From an uncultured Treponema sp. (lineage in GTDB: Bacteria; Spirochaetota; Spirochaetia; Treponematales; Treponemataceae): a stretch of DNA of 64,000 bases. The stretch is taken from assembly GCA_934718065.1 (NCBI GenBank), contig CAKUZR010000010.1, positions 22,818 to 86,817 on the forward strand. Reading direction: 5' to 3'. The notes beneath the pieces were generated by a model. That model saw nothing but the letters and a program-made list of their open reading frames with translations. It had not been told where the DNA came from and searched no databases. The position numbers and the translations under genes are program-made. Of the stretch, positions 1 to 8,910 are shown in pieces. Position 1 is the first letter of the stretch, and every line of letters begins with the position of its first letter.

Positions 1-1477
1 TCGCAATGTCAAGCGCGTGGCTTTCGCCCGGAATTCCCATCAGAAGTTTGTAGGTCGGGCTCAAAGTTTCGTTGTTGAACTCAACGCTGGCATTTATGCA
101 TTCAGGATGAGTGTAGCCGTAATTTTTTATCACGCCCTGATGAGTTGTAATCAGGACAAACGCTTTTTTTTCAATCAGCCTGTCAAGAACCGCCATCGAA
201 ATCGCCGCGCCTTCCTGAGGATCGGTGCCGCTTCCAAGCTCGTCCAGCAGAACAAGCGAATTTTCATTCACGTTGCGCACTGCCTTTGCAATGTTTTTCA
301 TGTGTCCGCTGAAAGTTGAAAGGCTTTCGTCCATGCTCTGCTCATCGCCAATGTCCGCAAAAACATTTGAAAAAACTGGAAGAACTGTGCCTTCAGCCGC
401 CGGAACAGGAAATCCAGCCTGATTTAAAAGCGCAAAAAGCGCGATTGTCTTTAGCGTTACGGTTTTTCCGCCTGTATTCGGCCCGGTGATAATAAGAATT
501 CTTTTTCCCGGAAGAAAGCGCACGTCGATTGGAATAGCTTTTTCACCAAGAAGCGGATGACGCGCCTTCAAAATGCAAAGGGACTCCGACTGGGAATTTT
601 TTGCAAAAACGCACGAATTCTGCTTTCCCCAAAGAGCCGCCGCATGGGCAATATCCAGCCCTTCCATTATTTTCAGCGCCTCTTTTAATTCTTCTGAATA
701 CGGACTGATTTTTTCCGCAAGCTCCACAAGAATTTTCCGGATTTCCGCCTGAAGCTCGAATTCCGCCTCGACAAGCTCGTTCGACGCAATCACAGCTTCG
801 TCCGGCTCAATGTAAACGGTAAGCCCGGTCTGGCTGACTTCGTGGATAATTCCCGGAATGCTGTTTCGCCGGTTGGATTTTACCGCAAGAACCTGCCGCC
901 CGCCGCGAAGAACCGGAACATTTGACTCAAGCACATCGGAATATTTTGAATTCGAGGTGAAAGAATGCATTACGCCTTTTATTTTTGCGTTCAAGCTTGA
1001 AATTTTCGAGCGGATTTCCCGGAGCGCAGGCAAGTCGCGCATTTCACCGTCGTTTGTAATAACGCGGAAAATTTCTTCGTGGACAAAATTTATTTCCGGA
1101 ATCGAAGAGGCACATTCCGCAAGATTTTTCAGAGACAATTCTTTCTGCGCGGAAAAAACCGCCTGCTTCAGCTTTTCAACGCAGCCGCAAAAAACGCCCA
1201 AATCGTAAAAAGACTGAAGCGGAACTGAAATTCCCTGGATTTTCAGCGATTTTATAATATTGAACACAGGATTCCAGCCGTTCAGCGCAGGCGCGCGGGT
1301 TGTGGAAAGATATTTCAGCCATTCGCGGCTTATTTCCTTTGATTTTTCAATTTCTTCCGGGTCCGAAAGCGGCTCAAGCCTTGCCATTATAAAACGAGAT
1401 TCTTCCGCAGCGCAAAAGCCCGAAATTATTTCCCGGATTCTGTAATAATCAAGTTCAGTTAAAGTTTTTCTGTCCAT
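1..1477 (-). CDS. mutS2: Endonuclease MutS2 (3' end outside window)
   Basis: MutS2 is a MutS-family ATPase involved in recombination control and ribosome rescue in bacteria. About 492 N-terminal residues are visible. Reading the minus strand from ATG at 1477, the protein has a MutS2-type core/lever region, then the Walker A motif GPNTGGKT (bases near 480) and the Walker B stretch LVLLDELGSGTDP (bases near 215-255), followed by an ITTHQ segment. No MutS1-type mismatch-binding domain precedes the ATPase, which fits MutS2 rather than MutS. The C-terminal part, where a Smr nuclease domain is usual, lies beyond base 1. The start is 17 bp after the rsgA stop with no Shine-Dalgarno site, so translation is probably coupled to rsgA. 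Confidence 0.93.
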   Translation of the reverse strand, partial: MDRKTLTELDYYRIREIISGFCAAEESRFIMARLEPLSDPEEIEKSKEISREWLKYLSTTRAPALNGWNPVFNIIKSLKIQGISVPLQSFYDLGVFCGCVEKLKQAVFSAQKELSLKNLAECASSIPEINFVHEEIFRVITNDGEMRDLPALREIRSKISSLNAKIKGVMHSFTSNSKYSDVLESNVPVLRGGRQVLAVKSNRRNSIPGIIHEVSQTGLTVYIEPDEAVIASNELVEAEFELQAEIRKILVELAEKISPYSEELKEALKIMEGLDIAHAAALWGKQNSCVFAKNSQSESLCILKARHPLLGEKAIPIDVRFLPGKRILIITGPNTGGKTVTLKTIALFALLNQAGFPVPAAEGTVLPVFSNVFADIGDEQSMDESLSTFSGHMKNIAKAVRNVNENSLVLLDELGSGTDPQEGAAISMAVLDRLIEKKAFVLITTHQGVIKNYGYTHPECINASVEFNNETLSPTYKLLMGIPGESHALDIA

Positions 1478-1494
1478 TTTTAATTCTGCAAAAA

Positions 1495-2454
1495 TCAGTC
1501 CACCCAGGAACCATTTTTTATCTGGTCGCGAATTCTTTTCCAGCTTTCATAACGTTTTTCAGAAATCGCGCCGTCCTCAACAGCCTTTTTTATGGCGCAT
1601 CCGGGCTCGCTTGTGTGAGTGCAGTCCAGGCCGAATTTGCATTTTCCCACAAAAGGCTTGAATTCCCTGAAATACAAATGCAGGTCGTCCGCCTCAATTC
1701 CGTGAAGCATAAAACGCCGGATTCCAGGAGTATCTATAATAGAAGCAATTTCTCCGTGAATTCCGCCTGTGTAAGCCGTGTTGAGCGTAAGCCGGTTCAA
1801 AGTTCCTTTCGTCGTTGTGTGGTTTCCCCTGCCGTATTTTTTTGAAAGACTTCCCGTTTTTAGAACACAAGTGTCGTCCAGAACATTCACAAGGCTTGAT
1901 TTTCCAACTCCAGACTGACCTACAAACGCGCTTAGCTTTCCGCGGATAAGCTCCGTGAATTCCGAAATTCCTTCGCCGGTTTTTGCAGAAATCCGCATAA
2001 CCTTGTATCCAAGATCCTCCCAGATTTTCAGCTGATCCTCGGCATCAGGATTTTTTTCTATTAAATCATATTTGTTGCAGACAATAACCGGATTAAGCCT
2101 GAGCATTTCAGCCTGGCAAAGCTCGCGGTCAATAAAACGCGGCCTGAACGGAGGCTCGTCCGGCGTTGTAACAAGAATCATATAGTCAACGTTTGCCGCC
2201 ATAAGCTGGGGGCACCTGCCCTTCACATTCCAGCGCACAAATTCATTTTTTCTTGGAACAAGCGAAATAACCTGGCCTTTTTCCTCGTCCATTTCATCCG
2301 GCTCAACCTGCACAACGTCGCCCGGCGCAAGAGGATTGTAATACTGCGTGTCGGACTTTAAAACTTTTCCCTTAATCGCGCATGACCGGACAACTCCGTC
2401 GTCACATTCAACTTCAAAAATATTATTGGTTCCCGCAAGAACAGTTCCATTCAT
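1495..2454 (-). CDS. rsgA: Small ribosomal subunit biogenesis GTPase RsgA
   Basis: 319 residues, a normal length. RsgA is a GTPase that checks and releases factors during late 30S subunit maturation. The motifs appear in the circularly permuted order typical of the family: G4 NKYD at 127-130, G1 GQSGVGKSS at 179-187 and G3 DTPG at 241-244, after an N-terminal OB-fold. The C-terminal zinc knuckle is intact (C272, C278, H280, C286). It is the first gene of an rsgA-mutS2 pair on the minus strand. No Shine-Dalgarno site precedes the ATG. Instead a promoter with its -10 six bases upstream predicts a leaderless message. Confidence 0.96.
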   Translation of the reverse strand: MNGTVLAGTNNIFEVECDDGVVRSCAIKGKVLKSDTQYYNPLAPGDVVQVEPDEMDEEKGQVISLVPRKNEFVRWNVKGRCPQLMAANVDYMILVTTPDEPPFRPRFIDRELCQAEMLRLNPVIVCNKYDLIEKNPDAEDQLKIWEDLGYKVMRISAKTGEGISEFTELIRGKLSAFVGQSGVGKSSLVNVLDDTCVLKTGSLSKKYGRGNHTTTKGTLNRLTLNTAYTGGIHGEIASIIDTPGIRRFMLHGIEADDLHLYFREFKPFVGKCKFGLDCTHTSEPGCAIKKAVEDGAISEKRYESWKRIRDQIKNGSWVD

Positions 2455-2460
2455 ATTTTT

Positions 2461-2489
2461 ATTATGAATGAGAATCCGCGGTTTTTCAA
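2461..2489 (-). promoter_or_regulatory. rsgA promoter, predicted leaderless
   Basis: On the minus strand TTGAAA (2489-2484), a 17 bp spacer and CATAAT (2466-2461) form a near-consensus sigma-70 promoter. Only six bases separate the -10 box from the rsgA ATG at 2454, so transcription would start at or next to the start codon. Confidence 0.65.
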
Positions 2490-2552
2490 GACGTTTTCAA
2501 TTTTCATATTTTCAGCATTGAGCGTTTTTTTTGCTAATAGGACTTATTACTA

Positions 2553-2580
2553 TTTACAAATCAAAATCTTCTGCTATAAT
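2553..2580 (+). promoter_or_regulatory. Promoter of the desulfoferrodoxin gene
   Basis: TTTACA (2553-2558), a 16 bp spacer and a perfect TATAAT (2575-2580). The transcript would have a leader of about 220 nt that contains repeat-element copy 1 almost entirely. Confidence 0.6.
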
Positions 2581-2597
2581 TACTATAAGAATTAAGG

Positions 2598-2790
2598 CTG
2601 AGTTTTTTGTGAAAAGAATAAAAGCGCAGGCAGATTTGCAGTTTGTGAAGATTTTTGGCGATTGAATTAATTAAAGTGCGGAGCACCCGAAGTAATCCAA
2701 GCGAAGCGCGAGCCAAATCCATCTGGAGCAAACTGGAAATATGCCGGAAGCGTTCTTTCAGAATTTGCAAAAAAAAACTCAACATTCATT
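2598..2790 (+). repeat. Dispersed ~200 bp inverted-terminus element, copy 1
   Basis: First of five related elements in the window, and the only one whose gene-ward orientation is plus. It starts with GAGTTTTTTGTG and ends with AAAAAAAAACTCAACATTC. Inner arms GGCAGATTTGCAGTTTG and CAAACTGGAAATATGCC can pair, and the centre holds short hairpins such as GTGC-GGA-GCAC and GCG-AAG-CGC. It sits between the promoter and the ribosome-binding site of the desulfoferrodoxin gene. Open frames through it differ between copies, so it is not coding. Confidence 0.85.
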
Positions 2791-2810
2791 CTAAAGATGG
2801 AGGACAAATT

Positions 2811-3185
2811 ATGAAATTCTTGAAATGTAAAAAATGCGGAAAAATGCTTCAGGTTTTGAAAAATTCTGCGTGCGGAACAATGTGCTGCGGCGAGGAAATG
2901 CAGGAGCTTAAGGCAAACACAACTGACGCGGCGGTTGAAAAGCACGTTCCGGTAATTGAGAAAAACGGAAATTCAGTTGAGGTAAAAGTCGGCTCAGTTG
3001 CCCATCCGATGGAAGAAAAACATTATATTGAATGGATTGCGCTTGAAACAAAAAATTCAAGCCAGCTGAAAATGCTGAATCCTGGCGAAGAGCCGAAAGC
3101 TGTGTTCGCGCTCACAGACGGCGATGAAATTCTGTCTGCATACGCGTACTGCAACCTGCACGGACTCTGGGCTTCTAATCAATAA
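2811..3185 (+). CDS. Desulfoferrodoxin (two-iron superoxide reductase)
   Basis: 124 residues. The enzyme reduces superoxide to peroxide in the cytoplasm of anaerobes and microaerophiles, taking electrons from rubredoxin-like donors. The N-terminal desulforedoxin domain keeps all four iron ligands (C6, C9, C25, C26), so this is the two-centre type. The active-site centre is complete: H45, H65, H71, C114 and H117, with the conserved E43-K44 pair before H45. ATG 2811 is chosen over the longer open frame because GGAGG lies at 2799-2803 and homology starts at MKFLKCKKCG. The upstream extension falls inside the dispersed repeat. Its 3' end overlaps the convergent RelA/SpoT-domain gene by 11 bp. Confidence 0.95.
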   Translation: MKFLKCKKCGKMLQVLKNSACGTMCCGEEMQELKANTTDAAVEKHVPVIEKNGNSVEVKVGSVAHPMEEKHYIEWIALETKNSSQLKMLNPGEEPKAVFALTDGDEILSAYAYCNLHGLWASNQ

Positions 3186-4164
3186 TATCGTTCTGGAATC
3201 TTGAAAGATGCTCGTACGGCAAAATCAGTCTGCCGCGGAAAAGCCCGCAGCAGTCATTTATGAGCGTGTTGTTCACCGCGGAAAACATATTCACATCAAT
3301 TTTTGAAAGATCCAGATTCTGCAGAAGAATTCCGCGCTCATAAGCTTCGTCAAAGTACAGGCACTTTCCGGACGGAATTGTGTCGCGGCGAGCTCTTTCC
3401 GCTTCCTGCCGGTGCTCGTAGCCGGAATGGTTCGCCGGACCGATTTCCGCAAAATCATCCATTTCCTTTGTGCGGAGCTGAACTTCAATATACGAGCGCG
3501 CCGTGTTGTCATAAAAAGTTATGTGCAGCGAGCGGTAGCCGTAAGGACTTTTGTTCGCAATATAATCCTTGTAGTACGGACGCACATCGTCGCTTAAAAG
3601 CGTTGAAGAAACCGGCATAGGCTTGCGGAGCACTTCTGCGCTGAAGCCGCGTTCCTCCAGAAAAGACGGAAGAATATTTGCAATTTCGTAAAGATATTTC
3701 AGCTCAACATCCTCGCGCTCGTCCTCATTTTTTAAATGGCAGCGCGGCATGCTTATTACAATTCTGTACGCAATAAGATCGCGGAACCGTTCAAGCCGGG
3801 TTTTTATTTCCGGAACTGAAGGAAATTTTCCGTGCGCAACATAATATTCATAGATAAAAGAAACAATTTTTCCGTTGAATTTTTCCTCCGCGCGGATAAG
3901 GCTTTTTATCCGGCCTTTAAAAGTGAACGCAAGCTCCGGATATTTTTCCGCCATGAACTTGTAGAATTCCCTAAGCTGCTGCGACTGCGCCGTAAGAAAG
4001 TCGTTGTGCTCCAGAAGCTCCGTAAGCTGAATCAAAAAGTTGCAATGAACCATATCAATGGGATTCCTGCTTTTCATTGAAGAATTTTTCAAGTCAGTTG
4101 AATATTTTTTCAGAATTTTTAAAACCGTGTCGCCGCTGTAAAGATAATCATTCAATGTAATCAT
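3175..4164 (-). CDS. RelA/SpoT-domain protein, putative small alarmone synthetase
   Basis: 329 residues. The central region carries the signature of the (p)ppGpp synthetase fold: RFRDLIAYRIV near residue 127, GYRSLHITF near 210 and EVQLRTKEMDDFAEIG near 227, followed by a conserved H..Y. There is no HD hydrolase, TGS or ACT domain, so it is a single-domain alarmone synthetase-like protein rather than a full Rel enzyme. The N-terminal 120 residues look helical and the C-terminus is unassigned. Whether it makes (p)ppGpp, another nucleotide, or acts as a toxin cannot be told from sequence. It converges on, and overlaps, the desulfoferrodoxin gene. Confidence 0.82.
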   Translation of the reverse strand: MITLNDYLYSGDTVLKILKKYSTDLKNSSMKSRNPIDMVHCNFLIQLTELLEHNDFLTAQSQQLREFYKFMAEKYPELAFTFKGRIKSLIRAEEKFNGKIVSFIYEYYVAHGKFPSVPEIKTRLERFRDLIAYRIVISMPRCHLKNEDEREDVELKYLYEIANILPSFLEERGFSAEVLRKPMPVSSTLLSDDVRPYYKDYIANKSPYGYRSLHITFYDNTARSYIEVQLRTKEMDDFAEIGPANHSGYEHRQEAERARRDTIPSGKCLYFDEAYERGILLQNLDLSKIDVNMFSAVNNTLINDCCGLFRGRLILPYEHLSRFQNDIID

Positions 4165-4233
4165 AGCAAAATCCCCGGATAATTTTAAACATTGAAAGTT
4201 TTTTATTCAATAGAATTTATTTCAATTATTCTT

Positions 4234-4239
4234 TACACT
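4234..4239 (+). promoter_or_regulatory. Putative -10 box of rnhA, leaderless type
   Basis: TACACT lies exactly six bases before the rnhA ATG, and no Shine-Dalgarno site is present. A convincing -35 box was not found. Confidence 0.35.
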
Positions 4240-4245
4240 TAAAAT

Positions 4246-4695
4246 ATGAATGAAGTAACTATTTACACAGACGGCGGCTGCTCCGGAAATCCTGGTCCAG
4301 GCGGCTGGGGAGTTATTGTTCTTTACAACGGCGAGGCAAGACAGCTTTCCGGCGGCGAAAAAAACACAACGAACAACCGGATGGAACTTACCGCGGCGAT
4401 AAACGCCCTTTCAATCGTGAAAAACACTCCGGAATTCAAAAATTTTCAGATAACATTGAATATCGACAGCCAGTATGTGAAAAACGGAATCACAGTCTGG
4501 ATAAAAAACTGGAAGCTGAAAGGATGGAAAACCGCCGACAAGAAACCTGTTAAAAACCAGGACTTATGGATTTTGCTGGATGAATTAAATTCATCCATGA
4601 ACGTAAACTGGAACTGGGTGAAAGGCCACGCCGGAATTCAGTACAATGAAATCTGCGACCAGCTCTGCCAGAAGGAAATTGCAAAAAACCGTTAA
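4246..4695 (+). CDS. rnhA: Ribonuclease HI
   Basis: 149 residues, the usual length. The enzyme cleaves the RNA strand of RNA-DNA hybrids. The catalytic carboxylates are present: D9 in YTDGGCSGNPGPGGWG, E47 in NRMELTA, D74 in NIDSQYV and D138 in EICDQL, with the helper histidine H128 in VKGHAG. The basic-protrusion region (residues 83-103) is retained, as in E. coli RNase HI. The ATG has no ribosome-binding site. A lipoprotein gene follows after 50 bp on the same strand. Confidence 0.96.
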   Translation: MNEVTIYTDGGCSGNPGPGGWGVIVLYNGEARQLSGGEKNTTNNRMELTAAINALSIVKNTPEFKNFQITLNIDSQYVKNGITVWIKNWKLKGWKTADKKPVKNQDLWILLDELNSSMNVNWNWVKGHAGIQYNEICDQLCQKEIAKNR

Positions 4696-4745
4696 AAAAT
4701 TTGCTGTTCATTTCCGTTTTTGAATTTTTTGCGCGATATAAAGTT

Positions 4746-5600
4746 ATGCAGATAACAAAAAAAATTCAGCACGCGTTTTTTATTCTTTTCGGAGCGACGG
4801 CGGTTGCCGCGGCAGTTTCGTGCAGCCAGGAAATTTCTTCAGCGACAGAAATTTCTTTGCCGGAATGGCCGCCGGAAAATTATTCAGAATGGCCGGAAAT
4901 TCAATCGTGGAACATAATTCTGACCGATGCGGGCGGCTCAAAAAATTTCAGCGTAAGCGCGGACAAAAAATTTCTTGAGCTGGAAATTTCTGGAAGCGAG
5001 CCGGTTTCTGTTCTTGCCGAGCCAGTTTCTTCTGATTTCAAGTTTTTTTGCCCGGCCGGAATCGTTCTTCCGTTTGAAAAGGAATTTTCCTGGGAAGGCG
5101 GATTTACCGCGGACTGCCTGAAGAAATTTTATCTTTCCGCAGCGCATCGAAATTCAAAATCCGCGGCGGAAAACTACGCTTCAAAATTCAACTGGCAGAA
5201 AATCACGCGGACATTAACGGAAAAATCTGAAAAAAATTCTGTCTTTTACAATCCGTGGCTTCTGGACCAGGAAAAAATTCTTGTTTCAATTGAAAACGGA
5301 ACTTTCACCGCGGCAAAACTTTCGCTAAAAAAAGCATGCGCGCTCAGCAAGGCGGAAGTTTTCAGCGGATTCCCGGAAAACAAGATTTTTTCAGACTACG
5401 TTCCGCAGAATTTTTCCGCGGCAAAGGAATTTCCCGCTTTTTCAAAAGAAAAAATCAACAAATTTCTTTTTTACGAAAATCCAAAAACGGCTGAATCACG
5501 CCAGAATCCGCAGGAAATTAAATTCTCCGCGAAAATAATCACCGTGAATGTGCGGGACAATTCAAGTTTTTCACTTGCGATAAATTCGTTGCCGATATAA
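4746..5600 (+). CDS. Putative lipoprotein, function unknown
   Basis: 284 residues from ATG 4746. A start 45 bp upstream in the same frame is less likely, because the signal peptide begins at MQITKKIQHAFF. A hydrophobic stretch ends in the lipobox AAVSC with the lipidated cysteine at residue 26, so the mature protein should be anchored to a membrane. The mature part is polar and rich in Ser, Glu, Lys, Phe and Trp with no family I recognise. It is followed after 9 bp by a second lipoprotein gene of similar composition. The pair, with the next gene, probably forms one envelope transcription unit. Confidence 0.75.
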   Translation: MQITKKIQHAFFILFGATAVAAAVSCSQEISSATEISLPEWPPENYSEWPEIQSWNIILTDAGGSKNFSVSADKKFLELEISGSEPVSVLAEPVSSDFKFFCPAGIVLPFEKEFSWEGGFTADCLKKFYLSAAHRNSKSAAENYASKFNWQKITRTLTEKSEKNSVFYNPWLLDQEKILVSIENGTFTAAKLSLKKACALSKAEVFSGFPENKIFSDYVPQNFSAAKEFPAFSKEKINKFLFYENPKTAESRQNPQEIKFSAKIITVNVRDNSSFSLAINSLPI

Positions 5601-5609
5601 ACTTTAAAT

Positions 5610-6782
5610 ATGAAAATAAACGCTAAAAAAATCGCCGCGGCAATCGCATTTTCTGTGATATTTTTTTCATGCAGAAAAAGTTCCAAAGAATTTGCCGGGC
5701 AGAAAATCAGCGAAACAAAAGCGAAACATTCATGGTATTATTTTTCAGATGGAAATTTAAAAAAGGCGGAAGGAATTTCTTCAGTTCCAGAAATTCCTTT
5801 CAAACCGTGGACTGAAGCCGCCAGAATTTCCGACATTTCTGTGCAGGACTCAAAAAATGAATCAGTTCCAAAAGGATTTGCGCTTGTGAACAGGACAGGA
5901 ATTCTGGTTTTCAACGACGGCGAGGCAAAACTTTTTCAGGATTCGGAGATTTTTTCAAATTCAACGCAGGAAAATCTTGTTTTTTACAATGAAACGCCGG
6001 TTTTCTCAGTTTACAGGAATTCTTTTTTCAACCAGAAAATTCAGCCGGAAAATTCGATGCACGTTTTCCTTGCGCAGTTCAACACGGAGCAAAATGTCTG
6101 CTATCCGGTTCTTACCGTGGAAAATTTGGGGCTTCCGGAAACCGCGGAAATAACGGATTTCATCTGGGACGGCCAGTTCTGGACTTGCAGCGTAAAAGAT
6201 TCCGGCAGCGGAAACGAAAAAATAAATTTCTCATACCTGACTTTCCAGCCGAAAACGGAATTGACTTCTATTTCTCCGCAGACCGCAGAAAATTCAATTT
6301 TTGTAACCGCCGCAACTGAAAAAGAATTCAGAAACGCAAAATCGCCGGCGGATTTTTCAAAAGCGCCTGAAAGAATCAAAAAACTTGTCGCGTCGATTCC
6401 TGAAAATTTTTCTTTTTCAGTAAAAGTAAAAACCGCGTCCGGACATTCTCCGAGAGTTTTTGAGAACAGCAGAAGCCGCGCGGAAACAGAAAATCTTGAA
6501 GCGTCCGCAATTCTTAGCGACACTTGGGCTGCCTGCCTGTTTTCAGATGGAACTTTCTTTTTGAACGGCGCGCTTTTTGAAAACCGGATTTTAAATCATG
6601 GGAAAAACGTTGCTTTAAAGCTTCCAAAAATGCCGTCGGGATTTTTCTACAAGGAATTCGCGATTTCCGGCTCGCACTTGTACGCTTCCTGGGAAGAAAA
6701 TTCATTCTACAAAATTGCAAGAAGCGGATTCATTTGTGTAGACTTAAACGAAATTTTATATAAAAATAATTTTAACTGGTAA
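5610..6782 (+). CDS. Putative lipoprotein, function unknown
   Basis: 390 residues. The N-terminus has a short positively charged stretch, a hydrophobic core and lipobox VIFFSC with cysteine at residue 21. Several segments (for example FALVNRTGILVFNDGEAKLF, and SDTWAACLFSDGTFFLNGALF) read like blades of a beta-propeller, but I could not define repeat units. The stop is three bases before the next gene, so the two are co-transcribed. No function is assigned. Confidence 0.75.
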   Translation: MKINAKKIAAAIAFSVIFFSCRKSSKEFAGQKISETKAKHSWYYFSDGNLKKAEGISSVPEIPFKPWTEAARISDISVQDSKNESVPKGFALVNRTGILVFNDGEAKLFQDSEIFSNSTQENLVFYNETPVFSVYRNSFFNQKIQPENSMHVFLAQFNTEQNVCYPVLTVENLGLPETAEITDFIWDGQFWTCSVKDSGSGNEKINFSYLTFQPKTELTSISPQTAENSIFVTAATEKEFRNAKSPADFSKAPERIKKLVASIPENFSFSVKVKTASGHSPRVFENSRSRAETENLEASAILSDTWAACLFSDGTFFLNGALFENRILNHGKNVALKLPKMPSGFFYKEFAISGSHLYASWEENSFYKIARSGFICVDLNEILYKNNFNW

Positions 6783-6785
6783 AAT

Positions 6786-7436
6786 ATGAAGAAATTTTTC
6801 CTTGCTTGTTTTTTGTTCATTGCCTTGAGTTTTTCTATTTCCGCGGAAAGACGTGTGGATTTCACTGTGTCCTTTGAGCCGACTTTGATTTTCAACACCG
6901 ACAACCCCAAAAACAGCGCGCCGGCTCCGGTCGTTTATCCGTTGTCATTCGGCGTTGTTTTTCCAAAAGACACAATGATTTCGTTCCAGCCGAGGCTTTC
7001 TTTTTTCACAAATTATTATCTTTGGAACAAAAACGGCGCTTATCCTGCTGAAATCGAAAACAGAACGGCAACAGCTTTTTCATTTCTTTTTGATTTTCCA
7101 GCCGCATTCACGTTCAAGCCGGCGGAAAAACATTCCATCAGCGCAGGAATCGGCCCTTCACTTTTAGCAAGATTCGCGCTGCTTTCACATTCAGTGCACG
7201 GAAGCGACGCTGGCTACAACGGAAACACCGCTTCAGACGATGTTGAGGAAATCAACCGGTATTTCTGGAAAGACGCAAATTTTCTGTTAATTGGAATATA
7301 CTGCGACTATCTTTACGCCTTCACCGAAAGACTAAAAGCCGGTCCGGAAATAAAATTCTATCTGCCATGCAGGGTTTTCGCCGGAAACGACTTGAATTCC
7401 GCGATGATTTCAATTGGAATAAAGGCTCGCTTCTGA
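6786..7436 (+). CDS. Small outer-membrane beta-barrel candidate
   Basis: 216 residues. A Sec signal peptide (MKKFFLACFLFIALSF, cleavage likely after SISA-E) has no lipobox. The mature protein alternates hydrophobic and polar residues in beta-strand-like segments rich in aromatic residues and ends in IGIKARF, a terminal Phe as in many outer-membrane barrels. At about 195 mature residues it could form an eight-stranded barrel. It starts three bases after the preceding lipoprotein gene. The family is not recognised; the barrel is an inference from composition. Confidence 0.68.
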   Translation: MKKFFLACFLFIALSFSISAERRVDFTVSFEPTLIFNTDNPKNSAPAPVVYPLSFGVVFPKDTMISFQPRLSFFTNYYLWNKNGAYPAEIENRTATAFSFLFDFPAAFTFKPAEKHSISAGIGPSLLARFALLSHSVHGSDAGYNGNTASDDVEEINRYFWKDANFLLIGIYCDYLYAFTERLKAGPEIKFYLPCRVFAGNDLNSAMISIGIKARF

Positions 7437-7491
7437 TTTTTTTAACAGAATAATGTAGATTTTTCTAAAAAATCAGCGATAATATTAATAT

Positions 7492-8910
7492 ATGGCAGAT
7501 TCCCAAAAATTTACTGAAAAACTAAAAGATGCGATAAAAGCAAAAGCAGACTGGCTTAATTCCGATTCATTGCCAAAAATGCTTGAACAGTACAGACTTC
7601 TTCATATTTGCGTAAAAAATATTTATGACACATTGATAAAGCGAAGCCTTATAACTCCAGATCCGTACAAACTTGAAATAAAAATTTCGGAAATCGCAAG
7701 CCCTGATGATTCACATTTTATTGACAGCGAGCGTTCCGTAATAATGGGCTCGCGTTTTTCAAATTATGAAAGCATGCTGGACTACATCTGCACTTATGTA
7801 AAATTTTCAACTGACTACATAACTATTCCGCGCATAAAAAAACTCCTTGACCTGAACAACGCATTTCAGTGGAGCAATATGACGCTGAATAATTCCCGCA
7901 CAAACTCGCGCGCGCTAGCAGTTCTGATTCAGGAAATACGGCACAGCGCGCCTCAGATTACCGTAAGCATGATAAACGATTCAATTTCAAAAAGCGCAAA
8001 GGCAATCAACGAAATCAACGAAATTCTGAAAGACCTGATGACTTTCCAGCGCGAATCGTACAAAATTCAAATCCGCCACGATATAATTGAACATCCGAAA
8101 TTTGACAAGGAAAAAGCGGAAAAATCGCAGGCGGACGAAATTGCGGAAATCAAGAAAAATCTTTCTTCAATTCCTGGAAAAATTCCTTACTACACGGAGC
8201 TCGTTCAGGAAATCGCGGCGGAAGATCTTGCGCCGAACAGCCAGAAACTCCAGGAGCAGACGCTTTCACGGCTTGCGATTGCTGTAAAAACTGAAAAAAG
8301 CAAAAAAGTTTCCGTTGACTACAAGCAGTATCTGCTGGAATGTCTGCATATTCTTTCCGGGCTGGGCGAACTTTATTCAGCGATTGCGGACAAAATTCAG
8401 GCGAATGTAAATATCATTGAAAACCAGAAAAACACTTTCTTCCATAAATTCATAAAAGCCTTGCGAAAAATTTTCAACCTTTCGGAGCCGCCGATTCTCT
8501 ACGATTTTATAATCGTTGACCAAAAAAAAGACACAAGAAGCCACAGAAATGTTGATATGAACGTTTTCATTTCAAATCTGGAAAGAAAAGCCGCTTTTTT
8601 CACGCCGCTTTCAAATCTTTACGGCCCGGAATTTTCAAAAATAAAAAATTATCCGGAGCAGAATATTCTGGATTATCTGAACAAAAGCATTTCAGAAAAC
8701 CAGGAAATTCTTACGCTTCTTGCCGCCGCCGATGAATTTTTCAAGCAGAACGCAGAATCGCATGACAGAAATAAAATCAAAGGTCTGAAAATTGACCTTA
8801 TTTCAATAAAAAATATAATTGTGAAGGCCGTCCAGAAACGTTCGGAATATGTTGGCTACATTGAAGAACAGGAGCAGATGAAAAAACTGGGAATCAGCAA
8901 TGAAATTTAG
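7492..8910 (+). CDS. Conserved helical cytoplasmic protein, unknown function
   Basis: 472 residues with no signal peptide or membrane segment. Long amphipathic helical stretches rich in Lys, Glu, Ile and Asn predict coiled-coil character (for example residues 155-230 and 385-465). No catalytic motif is evident. The ATG has no Shine-Dalgarno site and a -10-like TAATAT ends six bases upstream (7480-7485). The last 11 bases overlap the start of the oligopeptide-binding protein gene, so translation of the two is probably coupled. I do not recognise the family. Confidence 0.72.
   Translation: MADSQKFTEKLKDAIKAKADWLNSDSLPKMLEQYRLLHICVKNIYDTLIKRSLITPDPYKLEIKISEIASPDDSHFIDSERSVIMGSRFSNYESMLDYICTYVKFSTDYITIPRIKKLLDLNNAFQWSNMTLNNSRTNSRALAVLIQEIRHSAPQITVSMINDSISKSAKAINEINEILKDLMTFQRESYKIQIRHDIIEHPKFDKEKAEKSQADEIAEIKKNLSSIPGKIPYYTELVQEIAAEDLAPNSQKLQEQTLSRLAIAVKTEKSKKVSVDYKQYLLECLHILSGLGELYSAIADKIQANVNIIENQKNTFFHKFIKALRKIFNLSEPPILYDFIIVDQKKDTRSHRNVDMNVFISNLERKAAFFTPLSNLYGPEFSKIKNYPEQNILDYLNKSISENQEILTLLAAADEFFKQNAESHDRNKIKGLKIDLISIKNIIVKAVQKRSEYVGYIEEQEQMKKLGISNEI

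Noticed and set aside
2655..2810. N-terminal extension of desulfoferrodoxin read through repeat copy 1
   Set aside because: The frame crosses the non-coding element; reading frames through other copies differ, and GGAGG marks ATG 2811.
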